Positions 1 through 7,397 of a DNA stretch of 45,814 nucleotides are shown piece by piece. The notes below the pieces were generated by a model. It was not told the origin of the DNA and searched no databases. It saw only the letters and a list, made by a program, of their open reading frames with translations. The stretch is from Eubacterium sp. (lineage in GTDB: Bacteria; Bacillota; Clostridia; Lachnospirales; Lachnospiraceae). The DNA lies in assembly GCA_024697845.1 (NCBI GenBank), contig JAILRZ010000147.1, forward strand, positions 1-45,814, written 5' to 3'. Made by a program: the position numbers and the translations under genes. The number at the start of each line of letters is the position of its first letter. Within the stretch, counting starts at the first letter, position 1.

Positions 1-201
1 AATAGATAAATATTGTGCCGTTGTTTTATTTACCTGGACTTTCATATTATGACGCGTAGCATCATTATATATCACCTTAACCGGTGTAGTTGCAGCATTT
101 ACAGTTACACCCATATCAATCGTTCCTGAAAAAAATGCACCAATCGCTATTGCAACTACAAAAATCAACTTAATTATCACTGTTTTTATGTAATTTATCA
201 T
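1..201 (-). CDS. Secreted protein, paralog of the next gene (N-terminal part only)
   Basis: This gene is missing from the ORF track because it runs off the left window edge. It starts at the ATG at 201, 17 bp after the stop of the 661-aa gene, with an AGAAAGAAG-type ribosome site inside that gene's tail. The first 30 or so residues form a signal peptide (basic start, then a hydrophobic run LIFVVAIAIGAFF). The mature start is AATTPVKVIYNDATRHNMKV, close to AATTPAKIIYDGKTRHNMKI in the upstream gene. The two are therefore tandem paralogs and probably co-transcribed. Only 67 codons are visible, so the remaining domains are unknown. Confidence 0.85.
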   Translation of the reverse strand, partial: MINYIKTVIIKLIFVVAIAIGAFFSGTIDMGVTVNAATTPVKVIYNDATRHNMKVQVNKTTAQYLSI

Positions 202-218
202 TTTCTGTCACTTCTTTC

Positions 219-2204
219 TTAATCTCTTATTATTCGTATTTTTTTTACTCCTTCGACATTTTCTTCAGTATACAAAAATGTCTCCGGTATTCTTTCAATA
301 CTACCATCATTATATTTTATCCAAATATTATTTCTTCCAACATTGATTGAGTGAGTTTCAAAACGTGGTACATAATTATCATCTGGAGCCTTGAAATCAG
401 AATCTGTTGGAATCTTTGTTCCTACATAAATCCCTGCGATAGCACAATCATACGAAACAATCTGCCCAGATATTTCTTCTTCGCTTACATCTAAGAAATA
501 TCTCATAAATTTTCCATCTAATGTGAAATACGGCTGCTGTAAGTGAATAGGTAATTCATCCTCTTCTGTAACGTAATTATCCAAAAGTGTTGGCATTTTA
601 GGGATTACAATATATTGAGTCCTTGAAGAATAAAAACTTTTTGTTCCTATAGAATTATTTGTATCATGCACATCCCCGAACAAATAATTTGAATGGTAAA
701 TATGCCATGGAACATCCTCCGGTGTTTTATGATTTAAGATTTTAAATATTCCCGGGTCAGCTCCACACTTAAAATACCATTCACCACCTTTTCTAATCAT
801 AAAGTGAAAGTCAGTCTCATTGTATAATTTGTAGTCCTGTTCAGATACCGTTCTAACAGCAATTAAGTAGTGATTCTCATCTGTCGGATAATTAGGATTA
901 TTATCACTTCCTGTCAATTTAATTGCTTCACCACCTCTAGCTTTAACATCACTTAAAACATTATCTACCACCTGATCCAAGGAATAGAAGTCATGATTTA
1001 ATTCCTTGCCGGAAAACTGTCCTGGGCATACTGAATAATTACGATATGCATATCTCCAGCAATTAACTACAAAACCATAGCAATTAGAAGATGTTATTTT
1101 CTGACTTTCCAAGATGCAATCTCTTGTATCACATATCCCTATATTATTTCCCACTTCGTAAACAGGTCCATATCCATCTCTATCTTCTGGGAGTAAACTA
1201 TTTCCAAAATAATCGTATCCTAGGTTTTTTCTTCTAATCTCATTGGCTGAATAATTATATATTCCAGTACCTTTTACTCCGATTCCATAAGGATCACTTT
1301 TTGCTGGTTCAATAACATGAACATTGTAATATGCACAAGTATTTCCGTATGCTGACTTAATTTCAATTTTTGTTGAACCATATGATTTTCCGGTAATTGT
1401 TCCATCAGAAGATACAGTGGCAATATTCGTATTTAAACTACGATATGTAACCTTCTTAGATGCATAACTTGGAGTGACAGTAAACGTTGTGTTCATTTTC
1501 ACTGTTCCATTCAGTTCAAGTATATACGCCCTTACTCCTCCATCAATTTTCGTTGGTGCTTCAATTGTCTGAACATCTTCTTTTTTAACGAAACCATGAG
1601 ATTCCCCATCTAAATATTTTACGCCATCAGGATCATTAACAAAAAAATATCCTCCACAACTATAGGCAATCTTATATTTCTTTCCAGTCGGCTGATATCC
1701 AATATCAGCCTGCACTTCATAGTCTGCAGTAGTTGCACCTCTGTAAACATGAATCGGTCGAATTGAAGCGCACATATAATCCGGAATATCTGTATATACC
1801 GAAATACCTATTTGCTCTTTCAAAGTGCCTTTCTTTTCAGTAACAATTTTTGCTGTAAGTGTTGCATGCCCTTCACTACCTGTAGCTTTAAGTTTACATT
1901 TACAGTTTTCCTTTTTTCCATTTACACTAACAACATTAAAAAGTTTTGTGTTAGAACTTTTCCATTCAACTGAGCTAACCTTTCCGCAGCTACTAGGCAC
2001 ATCAATCGATAAATACTTCTGAGATGTATTATTTACCTGAATTTTCATATTATGACGAGTTTTTCCATCATAAATAATCTTCGCTGGAGTAGTTGCCGCC
2101 TTTACAGTTTGCCCGCTTACTGCAACTACACTAAATAATACTCCAAAGGTTACTGCCATAGTTGCTAGACATTTCATTGTCTTTTGTTTTACTAAATTTT
2201 TCAT
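219..2204 (-). CDS. Secreted Ig-like-domain protein with a possible papain/CHAP-like domain
   Basis: The function is not known. A signal peptide is visible at residues 1-36 (KQKTMKCLATMAVTFGVLFSVVAV, ending VKA-ATT). Two bacterial Ig-like (Big_2-type) segments follow, at about 40-135 (WKSSNTKLF) and 230-298 (YRSLNTNIATVSSDGTITG). An SH3-like stretch lies between them near 176-211 (GYFFVNDPDG...GFVKKEDV). The region around 370-480 carries NCYGFVVNCW (Cys375) and DFHFMIRKGGEWYFKCG (His467). This spacing is reminiscent of papain-like/CHAP hydrolases of Gram-positive surface proteins, but that is inference. There is no LPXTG or membrane anchor. The gene lies downstream of spoVAC and upstream of a truncated paralog, and has its own promoter at 2364-2393. 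Confidence 0.8.
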   Translation of the reverse strand: MKNLVKQKTMKCLATMAVTFGVLFSVVAVSGQTVKAATTPAKIIYDGKTRHNMKIQVNNTSQKYLSIDVPSSCGKVSSVEWKSSNTKLFNVVSVNGKKENCKCKLKATGSEGHATLTAKIVTEKKGTLKEQIGISVYTDIPDYMCASIRPIHVYRGATTADYEVQADIGYQPTGKKYKIAYSCGGYFFVNDPDGVKYLDGESHGFVKKEDVQTIEAPTKIDGGVRAYILELNGTVKMNTTFTVTPSYASKKVTYRSLNTNIATVSSDGTITGKSYGSTKIEIKSAYGNTCAYYNVHVIEPAKSDPYGIGVKGTGIYNYSANEIRRKNLGYDYFGNSLLPEDRDGYGPVYEVGNNIGICDTRDCILESQKITSSNCYGFVVNCWRYAYRNYSVCPGQFSGKELNHDFYSLDQVVDNVLSDVKARGGEAIKLTGSDNNPNYPTDENHYLIAVRTVSEQDYKLYNETDFHFMIRKGGEWYFKCGADPGIFKILNHKTPEDVPWHIYHSNYLFGDVHDTNNSIGTKSFYSSRTQYIVIPKMPTLLDNYVTEEDELPIHLQQPYFTLDGKFMRYFLDVSEEEISGQIVSYDCAIAGIYVGTKIPTDSDFKAPDDNYVPRFETHSINVGRNNIWIKYNDGSIERIPETFLYTEENVEGVKKIRIIRD

Positions 2205-2253
2205 TTTCTTTCTTATGGGTTTTATCCATAAATCTCCTTTCTTTTTTTATTAA

Positions 2254-2280
2254 AAAAAGTTGTGCCAGGCACAACTTTTT
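2254..2280 (-). terminator. Terminator-like hairpin in the leader of the 661-aa gene
   Basis: On the minus strand AAAAAGTTGTGCC and GGCACAACTTTTT form a long perfect stem with an almost closed centre, followed by a T run. It lies about 50 bp upstream of the 661-aa gene and downstream of that gene's apparent promoter. It could end spoVAC read-through or act as a leader attenuator. Confidence 0.7.
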
Positions 2281-2363
2281 CTCATCAGAATTCAGTTATT
2301 TCGATTTCATACTCATTTTCAAAATACTAACCCTATAACTTCATACTATTTTGCCCACCGAGG

Positions 2364-2393
2364 AGTATAGTTCCTAACAATTCTCTTTGTCAA
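2364..2393 (-). promoter_or_regulatory. Sigma-A-type promoter for the secreted paralog pair
   Basis: On the minus strand TTGACA (2388-2393) is followed after 18 bp by TATACT (2364-2369). It lies in the 333-bp gap between spoVAC and the 661-aa gene, about 150 nt ahead of the start codon. The rest of this gap is AT-rich, with a weak inverted repeat (GACAAC/GTTGTC) near spoVAC and no gene. Confidence 0.65.
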
Positions 2394-2537
2394 TATTTCT
2401 TCACATTTTGCCCAATAATAGTCAAAAAAAGCAACACTAGTCAATTTTTCCGCACATTTATATCACTTTTTAACCGTTAATTAAATTTGACAACCATATC
2501 ATGTCATTTAGTTGTCCATAAGTGTTTTAACGTCCCC

Positions 2538-2996
2538 TTATTTTTTTATCCAAACTATAATTCCCCAGTAAATTATCCCCACAATCCAACTAGAAATAAT
2601 TCCATACAAAATCACCGGCCCGGCGATGGTAAAAATCTTTGCTCCTAATCCCAGCACTTCTCCTTCCATCCGGTACTCAATAGCTGAGGCTGCCACGCCA
2701 TTGGCGAATCCCGTAATCGGCACCAGCGTACCGGCACCACCGTATTTCGCAAGTTTTGCATAAATACCGGTTCCTGTGAGTAGCGTACTGATAAATATCA
2801 ATGTAATCGTTGTCCAATAAGCAGCGCTTTCCTGATTTAGACCAATCTTCTGAAATCCCTCTAGAAATCCCTGGCCGACGAAACAGATTGTGCCGCCAAT
2901 GAAAAATGCATGAAGCATATCCTTTGGCAAACTGTTGTTAGGTGTTATTTTTTTCACATAATCGTTATACTGCTTTTTCTCCGCATCACTTATCAT
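2538..2996 (-). CDS. spoVAC: Stage V sporulation protein AC
   Basis: SpoVAC is an inner-membrane protein of the spore dipicolinate (Ca-DPA) channel, acting in DPA uptake during sporulation and release in germination. The 152-aa length matches the family (about 150). Family-typical segments include AFFIGGTICFVGQGF, LISTLLTG-like FISTLLTGTGIYAKLAKYGGAG and VPITGFANGVAASAIEYRMEG, with four to five hydrophobic helices. The start follows AAGGAG by about 11 bp. It is the last spoVA gene here: spoVAD and spoVAE, which normally follow, are absent, and an unrelated secreted protein comes next. Confidence 0.95.
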   Translation of the reverse strand: MISDAEKKQYNDYVKKITPNNSLPKDMLHAFFIGGTICFVGQGFLEGFQKIGLNQESAAYWTTITLIFISTLLTGTGIYAKLAKYGGAGTLVPITGFANGVAASAIEYRMEGEVLGLGAKIFTIAGPVILYGIISSWIVGIIYWGIIVWIKK

Positions 2997-3017
2997 GATT
3001 TCAATTTCTCCTTCCCA

Positions 3018-3440
3018 TCACATCCAAAAATGAATAAAACACCAAATAGTTTTTCCCAATGCCGTAAACAATATAATTGTACCCACACCTTTCGCTAACT
3101 TTACCCGTCTGGAAAAAATGGCAATTCCATTTAATGCTTCTGCTAGTGACACTGCCAGACACCCCACAAAAATGCCCTGCATCATTCCCATAACTGCGAG
3201 AAATAATTCATTTCCCCCAAATGAAATCCCATTTTTTTCTCCAAAAATCCAGAAGAGATTCCATCCGATTCCTCCTAAACAAATCACAGACTCATATTTT
3301 CTGACAAAACCCGCTGTATGAGTCTTATCTGCCATTCTCGTAATGACACCTGTGGTCGTAATCAACGCAAACACACCGGCTGCAATAACCATTCCTGCGC
3401 TAAATCCTAAAACCGACAAAAACAAATAAACTTTTCCCAT
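3018..3440 (-). CDS. spoVAB: Stage V sporulation protein AB
   Basis: SpoVAB is a small multi-pass membrane protein encoded in the spoVA locus, which as a whole is needed for DPA import into the forespore. The ORF track begins at a TTG inside spoVAA. I prefer the ATG at 3440 (MGKVYLFLSVLGFSAGM), which gives 140 aa, matching the roughly 141 aa of the Bacillus protein, and starts just after the spoVAA stop. Hydrophobic helices and family-like segments (SAGMVIAAGVFALITTTGVITRMA; MQGIFVGCLAVSLAEALN) support the call. The gene is tightly packed between spoVAA and spoVAC. Confidence 0.9.
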   Translation of the reverse strand: MGKVYLFLSVLGFSAGMVIAAGVFALITTTGVITRMADKTHTAGFVRKYESVICLGGIGWNLFWIFGEKNGISFGGNELFLAVMGMMQGIFVGCLAVSLAEALNGIAIFSRRVKLAKGVGTIILFTALGKTIWCFIHFWM

Positions 3441-3441
3441 C

Positions 3442-4056
3442 CTATTTTTTATTGAACCTTCCGAATTCTTCAATAATCGTCAAATTGATTTCCTTTTCAT
3501 ATTTCCGCATTTCAACTTCAATTGGAGTAGGATCCTTCGATAATTTCACATTAAAGAAATGATTATAAAAGACGAGAATTCCTATTCCAATTCCAAGCGA
3601 ATAACCGGTTTCTATCAGTCGTATTCCCAAGTGCTGATTCACGGAAAATTTGGAAACAATCTGCCGGAACATTTCATAAATCCCTGCATCGTTATTAAAT
3701 GCCATAATTGAAAATCCGGCCCCAAAAAATAAAATGATACAAATCATCAAGACTTTCGCAATTTCCAAAATGCGATGCCTTGATTTTTGATTTTGGAACA
3801 TCACCACGCACTCTGTTTCTCCAATACATTCAATATCCACTTCCGGATACTTTTTTTGTACAATACGAATAATGTCCATGACGGATGTGACATATCTGTT
3901 TTGTCCACGACTTTTATTTTCCAGAAGGATTACCCCGGAAATATTTTGAATCACTTTCTTGTTTGTGCAGGAAAGTTCAGCAATATCTCCGATGGTCACC
4001 TTACTGTGTTCCAGGTTTTTAGCCTGATCTAATTTGATATATAATGTTTCACTCAT
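3442..4056 (-). CDS. spoVAA: Stage V sporulation protein AA
   Basis: SpoVAA is the first protein of the spoVA locus and takes part in DPA transport into the spore. The 204-aa length matches the Bacillus protein (about 206). The N-terminal half is soluble (IYIKLDQAKNLEHSKVTIGDIAEL) and the C-terminal half holds two membrane segments (VLMICIILFFGAGFSIMAF and GYSLGIGIGILVFYNHFF). The start is supported by GAGGAAAAT before the ATG. It lies 56 bp after sigF, so spoIIA and spoVA are joined as in Bacillus. Expression under sigma-G would be expected from family knowledge; I did not identify that promoter. Confidence 0.92.
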   Translation of the reverse strand: MSETLYIKLDQAKNLEHSKVTIGDIAELSCTNKKVIQNISGVILLENKSRGQNRYVTSVMDIIRIVQKKYPEVDIECIGETECVVMFQNQKSRHRILEIAKVLMICIILFFGAGFSIMAFNNDAGIYEMFRQIVSKFSVNQHLGIRLIETGYSLGIGIGILVFYNHFFNVKLSKDPTPIEVEMRKYEKEINLTIIEEFGRFNKK

Positions 4057-4112
4057 ATTTTCCTCTATAAGATGCTATTTAAGGATAATATGTACTTTTT
4101 CTCTTTTTTTAT

Positions 4113-4820
4113 TCAGGGCGAAACCATGGAGATTCGCATTTTCTGAATTATTTTTTTCTCCATTCTTGATACCCGCACCTGGGATATTTTTAGTAATGTT
4201 CCCACCTCCTGTTGCGTTTTGTTTTCATAATAACGGAGTCGAATTATTTTTTGTTCTACTTTTTCCAATTTATCCAAAGCCTGCTGAATTGTCAGTCGGT
4301 CTTCAATCCGCTGTGTAAAGTCTTCTTCATTTCCTATTGTTTCCAAAAGAGTTCGTTCCGTTTCATCTTTTCGGTCATAAGACAACACTCCTCTCTCATA
4401 ACCGATTGCATCCACGATTTCTTCCTTTAAAAGTCCACTTTCCTTTGAAATCCAATCCAAATCCGGCTCCATCCCATACAGTTTCATATATTTTTGACGT
4501 GCGGCATTGATTTTCCCTTGATTTTCCTTTAATTTCCTGCCAACCTTCAACAATCCGTCATCTCGTAGAAATCGTCTGATTTCCCCCAAAATCATCGGAA
4601 CCGCATAGGTCGAAAAAGCCACATTAAAACGAACATCAAACCGGTCAATGGCCTTTATCAATCCAATACAACCAATCTGATATAAATCTTCCTTTTCATA
4701 TCCCCTGTTTTGAAAGCGATTAACAACACTCCATATAAGACCTGTATTCTCTTCCATTAGTTTTGCTCTGGATAATTTGTCCCCTGCATAAGCCTTTTTC
4801 ACTAATTCCATATGTTCCAT
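4113..4820 (-). CDS. sigF: RNA polymerase sporulation sigma factor SigF
   Basis: Sigma-F is the first forespore-specific sigma factor. It is held inactive by SpoIIAB and released by dephosphorylated SpoIIAA. Region 2 is clear at about residues 24-85 (ENTGLIWSVVNRF, YQIGCIGLIKAIDRFD, FSTYAVPMILGEIRRFLRDD). A region 3 segment follows, then region 4 with its helix-turn-helix (IIRLRYYENKTQQEVGTLL, QVRVSRMEKK). At 235 aa it is slightly shorter than Bacillus SigF (255). SigG is similar in sequence, but the position directly after spoIIAB identifies it as sigF (spoIIAC). The ribosome site is weak (AAGGCAG), and the start lies 3 bp after the spoIIAB stop. Confidence 0.95.
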   Translation of the reverse strand: MEHMELVKKAYAGDKLSRAKLMEENTGLIWSVVNRFQNRGYEKEDLYQIGCIGLIKAIDRFDVRFNVAFSTYAVPMILGEIRRFLRDDGLLKVGRKLKENQGKINAARQKYMKLYGMEPDLDWISKESGLLKEEIVDAIGYERGVLSYDRKDETERTLLETIGNEEDFTQRIEDRLTIQQALDKLEKVEQKIIRLRYYENKTQQEVGTLLKISQVRVSRMEKKIIQKMRISMVSP

Positions 4821-4823
4821 TGT

Positions 4824-5309
4824 TTACACTGCCTTTATCTTTTTTATTTTCTTTTTCATTGTGATTTTCGTCCCCGAACCCAGTTCTGATTCCACCTTCA
4901 ACTCATCCATGAACATTTCCATAAACATAAATCCCATTCCGGCTCTCTCCAGTTCCGGTTTCGTGGTAAACAGCGGTTCTTTTGCCTGTACAATATTCTC
5001 AATCCCTTTGCCAAAATCCTCCACTTCCAATGTAATCAGATTCTCTGTTCTTTTTTGTTTTCCGGAATCATCATATTTTTTCTGAATCAGTTTTCCTCGT
5101 AGTACAATCTTTCCTCCCTGTTCTTCATATCCGTGAATAATGGAATTTGTTACAGCCTCGGAAACAGCTGTCTTGATTTCATCTAATTCTTCAATGGTGG
5201 GATCCACCATCGTTAAAAATCCAGACACAACAATTCTTGCCAGTGCCTCGTTTTCCGACACCGCATCCATTTCAATTTGAACATTATTTTCAAACACTTT
5301 ATTTTCCAT
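4824..5309 (-). CDS. spoIIAB: Anti-sigma F factor / serine kinase SpoIIAB
   Basis: SpoIIAB binds and inhibits sigma-F and phosphorylates SpoIIAA. The GHKL ATPase motifs are present: the N box EAVTNSIIHGYEE, G1 DFGKGIENI and G2 RAGMGFMFMEMF with GSGTKITMKK. The ORF track starts at 5324. I prefer the internal ATG at 5309 (MENKVFENN), which has GAGGA upstream and overlaps the spoIIAA stop by 11 bp, indicating translational coupling. This gives 161 aa, a little longer than the 146 aa of the Bacillus protein. Confidence 0.95.
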   Translation of the reverse strand: MENKVFENNVQIEMDAVSENEALARIVVSGFLTMVDPTIEELDEIKTAVSEAVTNSIIHGYEEQGGKIVLRGKLIQKKYDDSGKQKRTENLITLEVEDFGKGIENIVQAKEPLFTTKPELERAGMGFMFMEMFMDELKVESELGSGTKITMKKKIKKIKAV

Positions 5310-5625
5310 AATTCCAGTCCTCATCCTTCTCCATTATTTTATACAACCCGGAAATGAGCAAAATCCGCTCAATTGTAGGGCTGACATTTCTTGCAATCAA
5401 TTTTCCCTTCGTTTTGATTCGTTTGAACCTCCCAATAATTGCCCCTACACCGGAGCTGTCCATAAACTCTGTGTTCTGAAAATCAAAAACAATTCCCTCT
5501 AACGGCGTAGATACCAAATACCAATCCGTTTGTTCCGTAACCTGTTTGGCACTGTGATGATCAAACTCCTTCGGTAATCTGACCACCAGCATATTTTCTT
5601 TGACTTGATACAAAATTTCTTCCAT
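5299..5625 (-). CDS. spoIIAA: Anti-sigma F factor antagonist SpoIIAA
   Basis: SpoIIAA is the STAS-domain anti-anti-sigma factor. When dephosphorylated by SpoIIE it binds SpoIIAB and frees sigma-F. The 108-aa protein has the STAS core with the phosphorylatable serine in FMDSSGVGAIIGRF. The start has AGGAGG just upstream. It is the first gene of the spoIIA-spoVA block. A terminator lies in the short gap before it, so its own promoter must overlap that hairpin or lie in the end of the TPR gene. I could not recognise a convincing sigma-H site. Confidence 0.95.
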   Translation of the reverse strand: MEEILYQVKENMLVVRLPKEFDHHSAKQVTEQTDWYLVSTPLEGIVFDFQNTEFMDSSGVGAIIGRFKRIKTKGKLIARNVSPTIERILLISGLYKIMEKDEDWNYGK

Positions 5626-5642
5626 ACTTTCCTCCTAAAAAC

Positions 5643-5678
5643 AAAAAAGAGAAGAATCCTATTTTGATTCTTCTCTTT
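5643..5678. terminator. Terminator between the TPR protein gene and spoIIAA
   Basis: AAAGAGAAGAATC and GATTCTTCTCTTT form a perfect 13-bp stem with a 7-nt loop and a T run on the minus strand. It separates the upstream 492-aa gene from the spoIIA operon. Confidence 0.85.
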
Positions 5679-5692
5679 CGTAATCTAATTCA

Positions 5693-7171
5693 TTATTCAA
5701 TATCTTCCAGATCTTCACCCTCATCACCGGAGTTTTCATCAGCTCCGCCATCCTCTGAGTCTCCACCATCAGATGCCTGGGTTTTTGATACACTGTAATG
5801 CTCTGAATCCGGGAACTTCTCAACAATCTTTTTAAAAGTATCCTTTGCCTTCTTTTCATCTCCGGAATTCTTATAAGCCCACGCCATATAATAATAAGCA
5901 TCATCATTATCTTTGTCCACTTCAATGCACTTCTTAAACTGAGAAATCGCTTTATCATAGTCCCCATTCTCATATGCGGAAAAGCCTTCATCATATGCAT
6001 TGGAAGCCATCTTGGATGATAATTCTTTTGTAAGTTTGTCATAAACAGAACGGAAATTATCCATATCCATTCCATCTTTTGTATTAATCTTATTTAATGA
6101 TTCAACACTCTTATCCGTGTTATTATTTAAATAAGCCTGAACCGCTGCAAGCAAATATTTATAATTATTGTCCACAGTTTTCTGATGCTTGTCAGCGCTT
6201 CCCTTCTCATCAGCAAGAATATCATAATCTTTCTTCAAAGCCGTATATTCGGATTCCAGAGAATCATAGGTAGAAGATTTAATTGCAATTTCACGCTTAT
6301 ATTCCACAGCTTGCTCGTTCTTTTCTTCCATAACCTTGGACATTCTGGCTGGTGTTACAACAAAGTATATCAGAGCTGCACCAATAAGCAGTCCTAAAAC
6401 CATATGAAGAATACTTTGTGCTCCGCTGACTGCCTCTTTGAAATTATTGTTTGGAATGATTACATCATTACCGCTTAAATATTCCCTGTCAACCAGTACT
6501 CCGCGAAGATTTCTTCTTCGTTCCATCCGTCCATCCGGATCCGTTTTCTTTTCTTCCTCTGCATATTCATTAATTTCTCTTAAATAACGAATACTTAAAG
6601 GATTACATTTATCAACCTTTAAGGATTTCTTAATGGTTCGTTTTGCACGTTCATACTGTCCCTGCTTCATATAAAGCAGACATAACAACTGAGAAGCCTT
6701 AACCAGTTTCGGATTCTGATTCAATACCTTCTTCAACTGAATAATCGCCATGTCATCAGTGTCATGCTTTGCATAGTTCAGTGCAACGTTAAATTTCTTG
6801 ATTGTTCTGTTAAGTTCATCAATCTTACTTTTTTCCTGCTGGATTGCTAGCAGATACTTGTCTGCCGGATTATTGTCCGGCTGAATATTGGTACTCATTA
6901 CCCATTCGGAAAATGCCTGAACGGTCTCACCCATTTCAAAGTAAACCAATCCCAAAAGATTTCTTGCATCAATGTTTCTCTTGTTCAATTTAACACTTCG
7001 ACGCAATGTATCCACAGCTCCGGATAAATCTCTGTTTTTGGCTTTTGTAAGACCGGCGTTATAGTAAGTATTTGACAATCTCACGATTCTTTTATAAACA
7101 CTCACGTCCATTCCACAGTTTCCGCAGAAATCACTGTTGGTCAGAACGCTACCACAGTTATAGCATATCAT
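5693..7171 (-). CDS. Zinc-ribbon, TPR-repeat single-pass membrane protein
   Basis: The function is unknown. Residues 3-19 form a zinc ribbon (CYNC...CGNCG, four cysteines). TPR-like helices follow at about 30-200 (LGLVYFEMGETVQAFSEW; LCLLYMKQGQYERAKRTI). One membrane segment lies at about 254-274 (LHMVLGLLIGAALIYFVV), then a coiled coil at 278-325. A second TPR block sits at about 340-455 (YENGDYDKAISQFKKCIEVDKDNDDAYYYMAWAY in part), followed by an Asp/Glu/Gly-rich tail. The likely topology is a cytoplasmic ribbon and TPRs with an external TPR domain, suggesting a scaffold. It overlaps or follows closely the 47-aa gene upstream (AGGTG ribosome site next to that gene's stop), so the two are probably co-translated. 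Confidence 0.85.
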   Translation of the reverse strand: MICYNCGSVLTNSDFCGNCGMDVSVYKRIVRLSNTYYNAGLTKAKNRDLSGAVDTLRRSVKLNKRNIDARNLLGLVYFEMGETVQAFSEWVMSTNIQPDNNPADKYLLAIQQEKSKIDELNRTIKKFNVALNYAKHDTDDMAIIQLKKVLNQNPKLVKASQLLCLLYMKQGQYERAKRTIKKSLKVDKCNPLSIRYLREINEYAEEEKKTDPDGRMERRRNLRGVLVDREYLSGNDVIIPNNNFKEAVSGAQSILHMVLGLLIGAALIYFVVTPARMSKVMEEKNEQAVEYKREIAIKSSTYDSLESEYTALKKDYDILADEKGSADKHQKTVDNNYKYLLAAVQAYLNNNTDKSVESLNKINTKDGMDMDNFRSVYDKLTKELSSKMASNAYDEGFSAYENGDYDKAISQFKKCIEVDKDNDDAYYYMAWAYKNSGDEKKAKDTFKKIVEKFPDSEHYSVSKTQASDGGDSEDGGADENSGDEGEDLEDIE

Positions 7172-7186
7172 CTACTTTTTCACCTA

Positions 7187-7330
7187 TTATTCTTCGCCTT
7201 TCAAACCTTTTACCATATCAATCATAATATCTGTAATGTCAGAGATATTATTGTTGTAAATCGCATCTTCTGCCTCTTCAATCTCTAAACTAGGATGAAA
7301 CTTTTGAATTTCTTCTTCAAAATTAATCAT
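7187..7330 (-). CDS. Small acidic hypothetical protein (47 aa)
   Basis: This gene is too short for the ORF track. It encodes MINFEEEIQKFHPSLEIEEA, continuing through EDAIYNNNISDITDIMIDMV to KGLKGEE. It starts at the ATG at 7330 with a good AAGGAG ribosome site nearby and ends at 7187, about 15 bp before the TPR-protein start. The coding potential is supported by the ribosome site, the packing between valS and the TPR gene, and a sensible acidic helical composition. I do not recognise the family. It may work with the downstream zinc-ribbon/TPR membrane protein. Confidence 0.7.
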   Translation of the reverse strand: MINFEEEIQKFHPSLEIEEAEDAIYNNNISDITDIMIDMVKGLKGEE

Positions 7331-7353
7331 TTAAATTCTCCTTTTAGTCAATC

Positions 7354-7382
7354 CTCTCGGTGGAAGCTTCCTTCCACCGGAG
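7354..7382. repeat. Inverted repeat between valS and the 47-aa gene
   Basis: CGGTGGAAG and CTTCCACCG form a perfect 9-bp stem with a 4-nt loop, extended by three pairs past a one-base bulge. No T run follows on the minus strand, so it is not a typical terminator. It could be an RNA-processing or mRNA-end stabilising hairpin. Confidence 0.6.
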
Positions 7383-7397
7383 AATCAATTCCATGTT

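Noticed and set aside
5626-5692. Sigma-H promoter of spoIIAA
   Set aside because: Expected from family knowledge, but no convincing AGGA...GAAT pair at proper spacing could be read in this gap.
5659-6075. 138-aa minus-strand ORF
   Set aside because: It lies inside the end of the 492-aa TPR protein in another frame and has an unlikely composition.
7354-7382. Terminator of valS
   Set aside because: The stem is good but no T run follows on the coding strand; listed as an inverted repeat instead.
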